Shown here: piece by piece, positions 8,665 through 18,400 of the stretch | How positions within the stretch are numbered: position 1 is the stretch's first letter | How the letters are laid out: each line of letters opens with the position of its first letter | Origin: Verrucomicrobiota bacterium | Lineage (GTDB): Bacteria; Verrucomicrobiota; Verrucomicrobiia; Limisphaerales; Fontisphaeraceae | Reading direction: 5' to 3' | NCBI GenBank assembly: GCA_037139415.1 | Contig: JBAXGN010000055.1 | Coordinates: 1-40,091, forward strand | DNA length: 40,091 nt | The notes under the pieces: model-generated | The model's input: only the letters and a program-made list of their open reading frames with translations | What the model was told of the DNA's origin: nothing | The model's database searches: none | Program-made: the position numbers and the translations under genes

Positions 8665-9923
8665 ATTCAACTTATCCAACGCGCCGCGTGGTGGTCACCG
8701 GCATGGGTGTGGTCAGCGCCAACGGGTGCGACCTCGCGACCTTTTGGCAGAATGTGCGCAACGGCATCAGTGGCGCCAAGCCCATCACTCGTTTTGATAC
8801 CACCGGCTTTGCGAGCTTAATCGGTGTGGAAATCCAGAATTTTGACGCCAGCGCACTCATCGGCGTTAAGAAGGCGCGCCGCTACGACCTTTCAACCCGC
8901 TACGGCGTTTGCGCCGCCATGCTTGCCGCCCGGGATGCGCGGCTGGATATGTCCAAGCTGGATGCCGACCGCGTGGGCGTGGTCGAGGCCTGTTCCTTGG
9001 GCGGCATTGAAAGCGTAGTCAACGCGTACCGGGATTGGCTGCAAAAGGGCACCCGCAAAGTCAGCCCGTTTCACCTGATCAACTCGTATTGCGGCGCGGG
9101 CAGCGGCGAGATCGCGCTGGAGCTGGGCTGCCAGGGTCATGCGCTGACGTACAGCTCCGGCAGTGCCTCGGGCAACGATGTGGTTGGCTATGCCCTGAAC
9201 ATGATCCAAACGGATGAGGCGGATGTGATGGTCGCGGGCGGTACCGAGGCCCCTTTGCTGCTTCCCCTCTGGTGCGGGTTTAGCACGGCGGGATTGCTCA
9301 CCAAGCGCAATGATGATCCCCAACATTCCATGCGGCCCTTTGACAAAAACCGGGATGGTTTTTTGCTTGCGGAGGGCGCCGGCTTTCTCGTGCTGGAAGA
9401 GCTGTCGCACGCCTTGGGGCGTGGCGCACGGATTTACGCCGAAGTGGCGGCGCACGGGCGCAGTTGCGAGGCGTTCAGCTCGGTCGCCGAGCATCCCGAA
9501 GGTGTGGGCGTCTATCGCGCCATGGAAAAAGCCTTGCGGCGCGCGCAACTGTTACCGGCGGAAATTGATTACATCAACGCGCACGGCACCGCCACCGAGG
9601 CCAATGATAAAATTGAGACGCTCGCCATCAAACGCCTGTTCGGCAACCATGCCAAACGGGTGGCGGTCAGCAGCACCAAACCCGTCACCGGTCATCTCCT
9701 CGCGGCGGCGGGCGCCGTGGAGACCATCATCTGCACCCTGGGTTTGCATCACCAGGAAATCCCGCCCACCATCAATTTGACGGAACCCATTGAAGGCTGC
9801 GACTTGGATTACGTGCCGCACACCGCCCGTCCCTTCCCATTGCGCGCGGTCATGAATTTGAACGTCGGTTTCGGCGGCAAAAACGCTGCCCTGATTCTCA
9901 AGCAGTATTCCCAAGCCCGGTGA
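8661..9923 (+). CDS. Beta-ketoacyl-ACP synthase-like protein with Cys-to-Ser nucleophile
   Basis: A 420-residue protein of FabF/KAS-II size with the full thiolase fold: N-terminal RRVVVTGMGVVSANG, NAHGTAT with H308, SSTKPVTGHLLAAAGAVE with K340 and H345, and a C-terminal NVGFGGKNAALI loop. The nucleophile elbow reads SSGSASG in place of the usual TAC(A/T)SG, so residue 168 is Ser (codon AGT, 9162-9164) where Cys forms the acyl-enzyme. The rest of the site is intact, unlike chain-length factors, which also lose other residues. It may condense poorly, act as a decarboxylase or chain-length subunit, or use Ser. It overlaps its neighbours by 4 nt on each side. No ACP or ketoreductase gene is nearby. 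Confidence 0.88.
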   Translation: MNSTYPTRRVVVTGMGVVSANGCDLATFWQNVRNGISGAKPITRFDTTGFASLIGVEIQNFDASALIGVKKARRYDLSTRYGVCAAMLAARDARLDMSKLDADRVGVVEACSLGGIESVVNAYRDWLQKGTRKVSPFHLINSYCGAGSGEIALELGCQGHALTYSSGSASGNDVVGYALNMIQTDEADVMVAGGTEAPLLLPLWCGFSTAGLLTKRNDDPQHSMRPFDKNRDGFLLAEGAGFLVLEELSHALGRGARIYAEVAAHGRSCEAFSSVAEHPEGVGVYRAMEKALRRAQLLPAEIDYINAHGTATEANDKIETLAIKRLFGNHAKRVAVSSTKPVTGHLLAAAGAVETIICTLGLHHQEIPPTINLTEPIEGCDLDYVPHTARPFPLRAVMNLNVGFGGKNAALILKQYSQAR

Positions 9924-12073
9924 ATTCCTTTCAGTATATCCCCTTGACGGCGGCCGGGTTCAACCTGGCGCTGGCCCTGTTTGTCTTTGCGCGCAATCCC
10001 CGGCAGACGCTGAATCAGGTGTTTTTGCTCTGGGGCTCCTCGGTGGCCGTGTGGAATCTGGGGGTGTTCATGATGTTCCGCGTGCAGACGCATGCGGATG
10101 CGATGTTCTGGGCGAAGTTTCTCCAGATGGGCGTCATTGTGCTGCCCTTCAGCCTGTATCACATCTGCCTCCAGGTTGCGCAGGTTCCCGCCCGCCGGCT
10201 GGTGATCTTATTGTACAGCATGATGGGGGTGTTTCTGGTGCTCAACGCGGCCGGCTACTTTGTGAAGGATGTCCGTAATGTGCCGGAGATGGGCGCTTAT
10301 TATACCTTGGGCGGCGGCGGTTTCTTCGTTTTTTTCGTCGTCTATATCATTTTCACGGTGTCCATCCTCGGGTTGTTGTACCGCAAGCAAGCGGCCGCGC
10401 CGTTGCTGTATCGCCAGCGGCTGCGCTCGCTGCTGCTCGCGATTGGCATCATCATCGCCTTCGGCGTCAATGACATTCTGCCCATTCTGGGGATGTTCAC
10501 CTATCCGTTCACCGATCGCGGCGTCGTGCCGTTGGGCAGCGCGGCCGCGTTGTTTTTCGCGTTGATCGTGGCATACAGTGTGTTGCAGTTCCAACTGCTG
10601 AATATCCAGTTGACCCTCAGCCGTGTGGCCGCGCAATTGCTGCGCACCGGGTTTCTTTTCTTCACTGGCCTGGTCCTCCTGGTGTTGCTGTACTTTGTGT
10701 CGCCCGCCCAGTTCACTCCCTTCGCTTTCATGAGCGCCCTGGCTGTGCTCTTGGCGTCATCCCTCTTGGCCGCGTGGCTGTTCCCGCGTTTGTTTGGCAA
10801 GGGCGAGGAAAAACTGGAGCGCTATTTTTTGGGCGATTGGTTTGAATATCAGGAAAAGGTGCGCGGCCTGATTCAAAATCTCCCCTATTACACCGAGCAA
10901 CAAACCCTGATGACGGATCTGCACCACTTCTTTGTGGATACCATCAAGGTCAAGTCGTACACCATTGTTTTATTGGATGAAGTCAAGCGGGCGTTCACTA
11001 GCTTCCAGGCGCATCCCGAGCAACCATCCGTGCCGCTGCCGGAACTCACGGTGGATTCGCCGGTGCTCCATTTCTTCCGCGATACCCAAGCGGATTACCT
11101 GGTCTGCAAGCAATACTATGTCATGCCCGGTGAAACCCGCCAACAGGCTGCGGCCCGCAGTCAACTCGAACCGCTGGATGCCGAATTCTGTTTCCCGTTT
11201 TTTTCCGGCCAAGAGCCGTTTGGCTTGCTCTTGCTCGGTGAAAAACAATCGGACGACCCTTATACGAAAAATGACGTGCAACTGCTCTCTGATCTGGTGA
11301 AACATCTGGGCCTGAGCCTCAACCAAATCCGCCTGAAAAACCAGGTGTTGCGCGCCGAGGAACTTGAACTGCTGGGCATTATGTCCCGTGGCATCGCCCA
11401 CGACCTCAATAATCTCACCACCCCGGTATGGACCTATTTGCAACTCGCTGGCACGGATACCAACCAGCAGGAACTGAACGAAAATCTGCTGCCCGTGGCC
11501 CGGCGCAGCATGGAATCCATTCGTTCCTATATTGAAAAAGCCCGCTTTTTTGCCCGCACCCCCCAACTGCAGCTCACCCGCGTCACTTGGTCGGACTTGA
11601 TCCATGAAACCATCCAAACCGTGCATGATCGCATCATGGATAAACACCTGACGGTCTCGGTGCAAAACCACGCCGACGGACAGGTGGACGTGGATGAAGT
11701 CATGATGCACCGCCTGCTGGGCAATCTGTTGCTGAATGCCATCGAAGCCTCGTTCCTCGGTGGCACCATTGAAATTCGGGTCACCCCTTTGCCCCGGGTG
11801 CAGTCCGACCGAAGCTGGTTCCGCCTGACCCTCACGGATCACGGCGAGGGCATTCAGTCCGAAAACCTGAAATTGGTTGGGCGTCCCTATTTCAGCACCA
11901 AAAATACCGGCAACAACCAGCGCGGCGCCGGTTTGGGCCTGGCGATCAGCCAAAAAATTGTCGCGCTGCATGGCGGTCATTTCTCCTTGTCGAGCCGCCT
12001 CAATCACGGCACCACCATTCAAGTGGATTTGCCGGACCACCCGCCGGTCGAATCCCCAATCCGGCAGCCATGA
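9920..12073 (+). CDS. Membrane-bound sensor histidine kinase (multi-TM, GAF, HisKA, HATPase)
   Basis: A 717-residue kinase from GTG 9920, overlapping the ketoacyl synthase stop by 4 nt. About nine hydrophobic segments in residues 1-290 form a membrane sensor like the HisK N-terminal multi-TM type. A GAF-like region spans about 310-475. The phospho-acceptor box is MSRGIAHDLNNLTTPV with H494. The ATPase domain has the N box NLLLNAIEAS, the G1 box DHGEGI and the G2 box GAGLGLAISQKIV. The architecture resembles PrsK-type kinases of exosortase (PEP-CTERM) systems, but no PrsR or exosortase gene is in the window, so that is only a possibility. No response regulator lies nearby. Coupling to the methyltransferase and ketoacyl synthase suggests it senses a membrane or lipid state. 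Confidence 0.9.
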   Translation: MNSFQYIPLTAAGFNLALALFVFARNPRQTLNQVFLLWGSSVAVWNLGVFMMFRVQTHADAMFWAKFLQMGVIVLPFSLYHICLQVAQVPARRLVILLYSMMGVFLVLNAAGYFVKDVRNVPEMGAYYTLGGGGFFVFFVVYIIFTVSILGLLYRKQAAAPLLYRQRLRSLLLAIGIIIAFGVNDILPILGMFTYPFTDRGVVPLGSAAALFFALIVAYSVLQFQLLNIQLTLSRVAAQLLRTGFLFFTGLVLLVLLYFVSPAQFTPFAFMSALAVLLASSLLAAWLFPRLFGKGEEKLERYFLGDWFEYQEKVRGLIQNLPYYTEQQTLMTDLHHFFVDTIKVKSYTIVLLDEVKRAFTSFQAHPEQPSVPLPELTVDSPVLHFFRDTQADYLVCKQYYVMPGETRQQAAARSQLEPLDAEFCFPFFSGQEPFGLLLLGEKQSDDPYTKNDVQLLSDLVKHLGLSLNQIRLKNQVLRAEELELLGIMSRGIAHDLNNLTTPVWTYLQLAGTDTNQQELNENLLPVARRSMESIRSYIEKARFFARTPQLQLTRVTWSDLIHETIQTVHDRIMDKHLTVSVQNHADGQVDVDEVMMHRLLGNLLLNAIEASFLGGTIEIRVTPLPRVQSDRSWFRLTLTDHGEGIQSENLKLVGRPYFSTKNTGNNQRGAGLGLAISQKIVALHGGHFSLSSRLNHGTTIQVDLPDHPPVESPIRQP

Positions 12074-12153
12074 ATGCGTTGCCCATCATCACGCAAGAGA
12101 ACGGCAGGTTGGAATGGTGAACCGGACCAGTTTACAGAACGTGCGCTGTGCCC

Positions 12154-14004
12154 TCAATTCCCAGGGCGACGGGGAGGCACAATGGCCCACTGGGCGCGGA
12201 TGAGCGTACTGACGGACGGAGTGCTCGGCGGTAATTTGTTAAGGTCTGTGAAATTCTGGTCAAACGCCCAGTTGCGCGCAGGTGGATCATAGATATTCGC
12301 CTGTCCCCAAGGATGATAGGCGTAACGACTGGCAAACATGACGACCATCGAACCGTTATAGGTGAATGTTTTTTTGCCGGAACTCGGATTCCAACCCTCA
12401 AGAAAGCGCGGGAAGTTTTCGGCACCACCGCTATACGTATTATAGTTGGTCGTGGGCACGGTACCGGAAAGAAACGCGGCATTCACCGTGCAATTAGTGG
12501 CGATCCGACTCGTCAACGCAGCGGTGCTTAATGAGTCCTTCCACGTGGGAGACAAAATGGTGATGGCATCGGCGATCACTGCCGCCGGCAGCGTGCCCGA
12601 AGTATTGGTGGTGCCGCGATCCGCCACCACGGGGGCATTGTAATGCCCTTGGATATACAAGGGAAACGGCGTCACCACCGTCAAGCCGCCTGATGGCAGG
12701 CTGGTGCCATTTGTCAAGCGCACGGCTGCCAGATCGGTGTTGGTGTTCAAGCTGACCGACCGGTCATCATCCACATAAAGGGTTCTGACACTGCGTCCCA
12801 AATAGGTTGTTAACGCGGAATTGGTCGCCAATCTGCCAATATCCAGATTAACCGGCCTGACCGTTTTACCCTCACGCGCGTCGTAAAACTGGCTTTGCAG
12901 GGAAACAAAGGAGGTTAGGTAGTTGGTGGGAATATCTAAGCCGAAGTTATTATACAAGCCGCTGGTGCCGCTGATCAGCACATTGGTTATGCTGGTACTG
13001 TTCGTTACGATGGTCGTGTTGGTGGATGTGCATTTCCATACCGAGCCCACCTTATTACTGGTGTAGGTGTAGTTGGTTGCATACGAATAATTGATTTGAA
13101 TATTGTCGGTAACCCGCAAAATTAAATCGGATTTATTATAATAGCGCTGTTGCCCCATCAGGGACGTCGAGTCCTCCCCAGTGGGGGGCGGATCCAACAA
13201 AGCCCGCACGGCCTCCGAGGTATTGTTGGTGCCAATGGGCAAGTTCAGGCTGGTGACCATCCCGTCCCGGTCCGCTTGGTAGCTCACCGAACCAACCGGG
13301 GCAGTGCGGCTGTCCCCCGGGGCGCGTTGGAAAAGAATATCACCGACAGCAGTGACATCGCTAAAGAAGGTCAGGGTGCTGTCCGGCTCGACGTACAGCT
13401 TTCCGTTGGAATGAACCCGCCCGGTCACATTAAACTGCTGACCGCAACTGATCTCCATATCCATCCCGTAGAAGATGGCAAATTGAAAGAGGGGTATGGT
13501 GGCGATCTGTATATCCTGTTGCACCGAGGCCGTCATGTCGAACGGGGCGTTCGTTTCGCGCGCATGGGAGGTAACCCGGTACTTGGCAGCCAGCCCGTAC
13601 AGGCCGATATACTGCGATTCAAGAGCGGCATATTTCCACGTGGCGGTATTGCTGACGGAATTACACCCGCGCGTGCCAACATCATCGCCAAACGTGTAGT
13701 TGCTCCAGAGCTGTTTTTCAGCGCTCGCAGGAATCAGTAAGCGATACTCCGCCAGATGATTATACACATTCACCGGATCCGCTCCCTTAAAATCATAAGT
13801 GATGCGGCCCACCACCTTTTCCGTGGCGGCCTCGGCAGCATAGAGGGTGCGGGTATATTGCACGTTCCGCGCGGTCAACTGCACGCTGGTGGAGCTAACC
13901 CGTAAAGCGCCGGTAAGCAGGATGATCGTAACGCTTAAAAAAACGAGCACGATGACCAGCGCATAACCGGTTTTGGCGGGCGTGGTGGTTGAAATGAGCC
14001 TCAT
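12154..14004 (-). CDS. PilX-like pilus assembly protein
   Basis: A 616-residue exported protein. Its start (KTGYALVIVLVFLSVTIILLTGALRVSSTS) is a PilX_N-type prepilin-like helix lacking the Glu5 of major pilins, followed by a conserved region with LYAAEAATEKVV. The remainder is a long Thr/Ser/Asn-rich secreted domain, including a region (about 185-240, QFNVTGRVHSNGKLYVEPDSTLTF) that resembles a beta-helical, bactofilin-like repeat. It is last in an operon with two other prepilin-like genes, 3 nt after the PilW-like stop, so it probably forms part of the minor-pilin tip complex of a type IV pilus or type II secretion pseudopilus. It is much longer than proteobacterial PilX. It converges on the histidine kinase with an 80-bp gap. 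Confidence 0.75.
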   Translation of the reverse strand: MRLISTTTPAKTGYALVIVLVFLSVTIILLTGALRVSSTSVQLTARNVQYTRTLYAAEAATEKVVGRITYDFKGADPVNVYNHLAEYRLLIPASAEKQLWSNYTFGDDVGTRGCNSVSNTATWKYAALESQYIGLYGLAAKYRVTSHARETNAPFDMTASVQQDIQIATIPLFQFAIFYGMDMEISCGQQFNVTGRVHSNGKLYVEPDSTLTFFSDVTAVGDILFQRAPGDSRTAPVGSVSYQADRDGMVTSLNLPIGTNNTSEAVRALLDPPPTGEDSTSLMGQQRYYNKSDLILRVTDNIQINYSYATNYTYTSNKVGSVWKCTSTNTTIVTNSTSITNVLISGTSGLYNNFGLDIPTNYLTSFVSLQSQFYDAREGKTVRPVNLDIGRLATNSALTTYLGRSVRTLYVDDDRSVSLNTNTDLAAVRLTNGTSLPSGGLTVVTPFPLYIQGHYNAPVVADRGTTNTSGTLPAAVIADAITILSPTWKDSLSTAALTSRIATNCTVNAAFLSGTVPTTNYNTYSGGAENFPRFLEGWNPSSGKKTFTYNGSMVVMFASRYAYHPWGQANIYDPPARNWAFDQNFTDLNKLPPSTPSVSTLIRAQWAIVPPRRPGN

Positions 14005-14007
14005 GAT

Positions 14008-14622
14008 TTATTCATGCATGCGGCGCGTGATCTTGGTGCGGAGTTGGAAAAAATCGTAATAAGCGCCTGGCCGGATTACGGTGATCGGGTACTGGATTTG
14101 ATAAAACTGCAGGGTCAGACTGACCACACAGTTGTTGCGGCTATTCGTGATGACGTTGCCCTGGCTATCCTCCACTGCGAAGATAACCCGATTGGTGATA
14201 CATTCCGCAATGAGTTCTGGTTGCGTGCTGCTTGAGGGCAACTTGAACAACCGTGAAGTGTTGGTATTCAGGTAGTACCGGGTATAATTCGATTTGAGCA
14301 CATCGAAATAGACTTGGATGGCTCCTCCCTCCTGACGGCCATCCGGGGGCTTTTCCGTGAACGTGGTCGAATCCCCATCTCCAACCTGGATGCTTTTCGC
14401 GACCCGCACGTCCGCAACCAGATCATTTAATGTCCGCCGTGACATTTCCGCCGCCGTAATTTTGGCCTTTACCAGCTCATAAAGTTTCAGCCCCATGATA
14501 TGCCCGTAGGTGATGCCAATCATGATCATGGAGAGCAACCCTAAGGTGACCAGCAGCTCAACCAAGGTGAAAGCCCTGAGCGCGGGGTGCCGGTGTGCCG
14601 ATTTGTTCAAGGCGGCGTTCAT
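14008..14622 (-). CDS. Prepilin-type protein, PilW-like minor pilin
   Basis: A 204-residue secreted minor pilin. The class III signal is LRAFTLVELLVTLGLLSMIM, cleaved before Phe, with Ala at -1 rather than the usual Gly and Glu at +5. The hydrophobic helix is followed by a beta-rich domain with FAVEDSQGNVITNSRNN and an FFQLRTKITRRM end typical of PilW-like proteins. The start at 14622 forms an ATGA overlap with the stop of the upstream PilV-like gene; an open frame continues further upstream to 14712 but lies inside that gene. Its partners are the PilV-like and PilX-like genes, together a tip-complex set. No major pilin, PilB/PilC or secretin gene lies in the window. Confidence 0.8.
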   Translation of the reverse strand: MNAALNKSAHRHPALRAFTLVELLVTLGLLSMIMIGITYGHIMGLKLYELVKAKITAAEMSRRTLNDLVADVRVAKSIQVGDGDSTTFTEKPPDGRQEGGAIQVYFDVLKSNYTRYYLNTNTSRLFKLPSSSTQPELIAECITNRVIFAVEDSQGNVITNSRNNCVVSLTLQFYQIQYPITVIRPGAYYDFFQLRTKITRRMHE

Positions 14623-15149
14623 TGGTTGTCCGGGCTGCGATAAGTGACGACGGTGTTGGTGAACAGGCGTTGCGTGCTGGTGAAACGCCAGACGCAATCC
14701 ACTTGAATGCAACGTAATGGCGGGTTACTGGCGATGGTTGAAATGGTCGTAAAGTTGGTGGCATAAACGATATTGGTGCCGCTTTGGGGTATGTCGAGAA
14801 TGTCCACTTTCATCGGGTATTTTGCCGCCGTCAGTTCATCACCCGGCGGGCTGGAAGCGGGGTCCCACTTGGCCGCCCTGGTCTGCTCCATGCGCTGTTG
14901 CGCCAAGGATTGCGCCGCGATGCAGTAACAGCTCCATTCGGCACGCTTGGTGACAATGGCATACCCGTTCACAATGGCCAAGACCAACATGACTGAGATG
15001 GATAAGGCCACCATGAGTTCGACCAACGTGAAACCACGTATGGAGCAACTGGTTGAAGTCGCACCATCAATTACATATTTGGAAAAACGGAGACGAATGC
15101 CTCGATTAAATCCACAGTCGTTGTCTGGTTTTGTGCGTGTTAGTTTCAT
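14619..15149 (-). CDS. Prepilin-type protein, PilV-like minor pilin
   Basis: A 176-residue protein with a perfect prepilin-peptidase site, SIRG/FTLVELMVALSISVML: Gly at -1, Phe at +1, Glu at +5. The leader before cleavage is unusually long (about 39 residues from ATG 15149; 54 from 15194), which suggests either a long cytoplasmic leader or a later start such as a non-ATG codon. After the TM helix there is an AQSLAQQRMEQTRAAKW segment resembling the PilV/GspI family's A-x-x-L-A-x-x-x-x-E pattern. It heads the three-gene minor-pilin operon and is divergent from the DUF2723 gene, with about 345 bp between. Confidence 0.75.
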   Translation of the reverse strand: MKLTRTKPDNDCGFNRGIRLRFSKYVIDGATSTSCSIRGFTLVELMVALSISVMLVLAIVNGYAIVTKRAEWSCYCIAAQSLAQQRMEQTRAAKWDPASSPPGDELTAAKYPMKVDILDIPQSGTNIVYATNFTTISTIASNPPLRCIQVDCVWRFTSTQRLFTNTVVTYRSPDNQ

Positions 15150-15494
15150 GCACTTGTTATTATTAGACGGTCCACACTGCCAATCGTCAAGCATGTATAG
15201 TGCCAGACAGCTCCATAATCTTGAATTTTTCCAGGGACATTGAATATGGTCACCCTGTAACGTTACAGAGAAATCTAACCGCCACCGCGAGCTTACACCA
15301 CATGGCCCCCCTTGGTCCTATTTTAGCCGTGTCGCTGTCTCAAATCGGGACAAGGATCGAATTAGATGTCCTGTTTAGTTTATGCAACGTTCTGGGTTCG
15401 CATTTTACTAGTTTTCGGTGGACAATTGGCGAAATTAGCTTAGAACTAGGCCCTCATTTTGCCGGAAGGTGAAAGACGATTGCTAATTGACACA
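15150..15494. promoter_or_regulatory. Divergent intergenic region between minor-pilin operon and DUF2723 gene
   Basis: About 345 bp, more AT-rich than the flanking genes, with no convincing gene. Promoters for both directions must lie here, but no strong -35/-10 pair stands out. A perfect 14-bp palindrome is at 15255-15268. A GGAAGGTGAAAGA purine tract at 15463-15475 precedes the DUF2723 starts. Confidence 0.4.
15255..15268. promoter_or_regulatory. Perfect 14-bp palindrome, candidate operator
   Basis: CTGTAACGTTACAG is fully self-complementary and lies about 106 bp upstream of the pilin start and 227 bp upstream of the DUF2723 start. Its size and position suit a dimeric repressor or activator site; the regulator is unknown. 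Confidence 0.4.
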
Positions 15495-18400
15495 ATGAAC
15501 GGCGACCAACAACCAATTGACCCGATGGGCAAGCCAGCGGCTCCTGCCCCAGAAACCATCATGGCCACACCTCCTCAAAGCGCGCCGGACACATTCAAAC
15601 CCAAACTGGCCAAACCAACACCTCCAGCAGCAGCAGCGGTTGCCTCAAACAGCCCGGTGCCGCCCATGTTCCGCTGGATTGATTGGATGACTTTTGCCGT
15701 CACGGCGATCATCGTATTTACCGGGTACATGTTAAGCCGCGCCCCGAATGTGACACTGGAAGACTCCGGCGAACTGGCAGTGGGTTCCTTCTATGCCGGG
15801 GTGCCGCACCCGCCCGGATACCCATTCTGGAGCATTCTCACCTGGCTGTTCACGGAACTCATCCCTTTCAAAAACGTCGCCTGGCGGGTCTCGATGGAAT
15901 CCACCCTCGCGGGGGTGTTCCTGTGCGCCCTGATCGCGATGATGATTTCGCGGGGGAGCAGCATGTTGATTGAGAGTATTGAAGAATTCAAAGACATCCC
16001 TAAAAAATGGGAGAACCCGATCTGCCTGTGTGCGGGCTATGTCGGAGGTCTGTTGATGGCTTTTAACGGATTCATGTGGAGCCAGTGCGTCATTGTGGAG
16101 GTGTATTCCCTGGCGGTGTTTTCATTTATACTCATGTCGGTTTTCCTGATGCGCTGGATGTACGCGCCGCATCAGAACCGTTACCTGTACCTGGCGCTGT
16201 TCATGTTTGGCCTGTGCTTTACCAATCACCAAAGCCTGCTCATGGCCGCCGTGGGTGTGCAAGTGGCGATTATCGCCTCGAATCCAAGGGTGGGACGCGA
16301 CATGCTTTTCTTCAACAGCATCATCTTCATCATTGCGCAGATCATGCGGGCAACCGGGCATCTGAAGCAGTTGGAAAACGCGCCGGGCTCGATCAATATG
16401 ATTTACGTTCTGTTTAACATCATCGGCGTCGGTTCGATGGTGGGACTTGGTTTCCTGAGCTATAAGACGAAAAAGTTGCTGACCGAGTTTAAAACGGTTT
16501 TTTATGGCGGCCTGGCCTATGTGGGCGGCGTTTCCTTTTACCTGTTCATGCCGCTGTCCTCCATGTCCAACCCGCCCATGAACTGGGGCTACGCCCGTAC
16601 CGTCGAGGGGTTCATTCACGCATTCACCCGCGGCCAGTATGAAAAGTTCAATCCTAGCAATCTGCTCAACGATCCCGCACGGTTTGTGCGGCAGATGTGG
16701 GAATACTTTGGCGGCATGGTAAGCGAGTTTAGCTTGGTGTATCTAACGCTGGCGGTCATACCCTTTGTCTTCCTCATTCTCCACGTGTTGCGCGAAGGGG
16801 GCATGAAACATCTGTTACGGATCGCATACACCACCGTTGGCATGTTGGCGGCCTTCTGCCTGGTACTCATCACGGCCGGGAAACTGGTGAATTTGAGTTA
16901 CCTGTTCTGGATCGTTTTCTTCATTTTGGCGTGCGTGAACCTCGTGTTCCTCATGATGATGGTGTATGACCACATGCAGAAGATTGAACGTGCCTGGCTG
17001 GTCGGGCTATCCGGGGTGTATTTCTGCCTTTCAGTATTGCTGCTCATCATGCTCAATCCCGCGCCGGATCGTCAAAGCCAGGAGTTGAACCGCGTTTTCC
17101 TGACTTCGTCACACGCGCAGGTGGCCATGTTCATCGGCTACGGTCTGGCGCTCGCGGCCACCGCGTTACTGATGCAGCCGGCACGGTTCCGAAAACTGGC
17201 CCTGACGGTGACGGTCGTAGCCGCCGGCGTGGCGCTGTATTCCATGGCGTGCGTCTTTGCCAACGTGGACGAACCCGGCGATGTGGATAGCTGGATTTCC
17301 TCCATCATGCCCGAGGCCAGCAAAAGTCCGATCAAACGGTTCACCGCCTTGTACGGCGTGGGCGTCGCCGTGCTGGCCATGCTCGCCGTATTCATCACCC
17401 GTGCCCGAGTCACGGTGGGGTTGCTGCTGGGCGTTTACCTGCTGATGCCGTTGCGATCTGTAGTGGCCCACTGGGCAGACAATGAACAGTTTGGCCACAT
17501 GTTTGGCTATTGGTTCGGACACGATATGTTCACCCCGCCATTCAAAGGCAAAGACAACCAGCCCTTGTACCCCGAAATGACGCGGGATGCAGTGCTCTTT
17601 GGCGGCACGGACCCGGGCCGTTTTTGCCCCACCTACATGATCTTCTGCGAAAGCTTCATCAAAGCGTCGCAACGGCAATCCTGCGACCCGAATTTTGACC
17701 GGCGCGACGTGTATCTGATCACCCAGAATGCGCTGGCGGATGGCACCTATTTGAATTACATCCGCGCCCACTATAACCGCAGCGCTCAGATTGATCCGCC
17801 CTTCTTCCAAGAAGTGGTTCGCGTTGGTGACCAGCCGCTTCAGAGCAATCTTTTGTCCCGCATGGTCGCACCACTGGACACCTTATTCCTCGGCTTGGGG
17901 GACCGCATCGAAAAGCGGCGGCGGGCCGGCAGCTCGTTCTTCCAGGATGGCGATTTCACCGACTTGGCTGGCTTTGCCCGCAAATTGAATGACCGGGAGG
18001 CTTCGCCGTTCGCCAACTTCATCAAACAGAAACTGAGTCCGGCAACCGTTCAAAAGCTTGGCACGCCAGATAAGGCATTGGCACACACCCTGGCCGAGGA
18101 TCTCAATGGGCTGCTTGAAAGCGGTTTGCTCTATGAATCCAATCGTTTTGCGGGAATCAACCTCACTCCTCGCACGCAAAAGTTCCTGGCCCAGAATCCG
18201 CAGAGCCACACCCGCATACGCCTGAACCGGCTGTTGCTTGAAGAGGCGTTCCCGAAAGAGATTGCCAAGAGCCTTGGCGGTGTTTATCCCGACCGCGAAA
18301 TCATCACCCCCAGCCCGATGGATTCACAACGGTGCTTTCAGGAGTATCTTGACGACGTGCAGAAACGCTTGCAGAAGAACCAACTGCATCCGGGGGAAGA

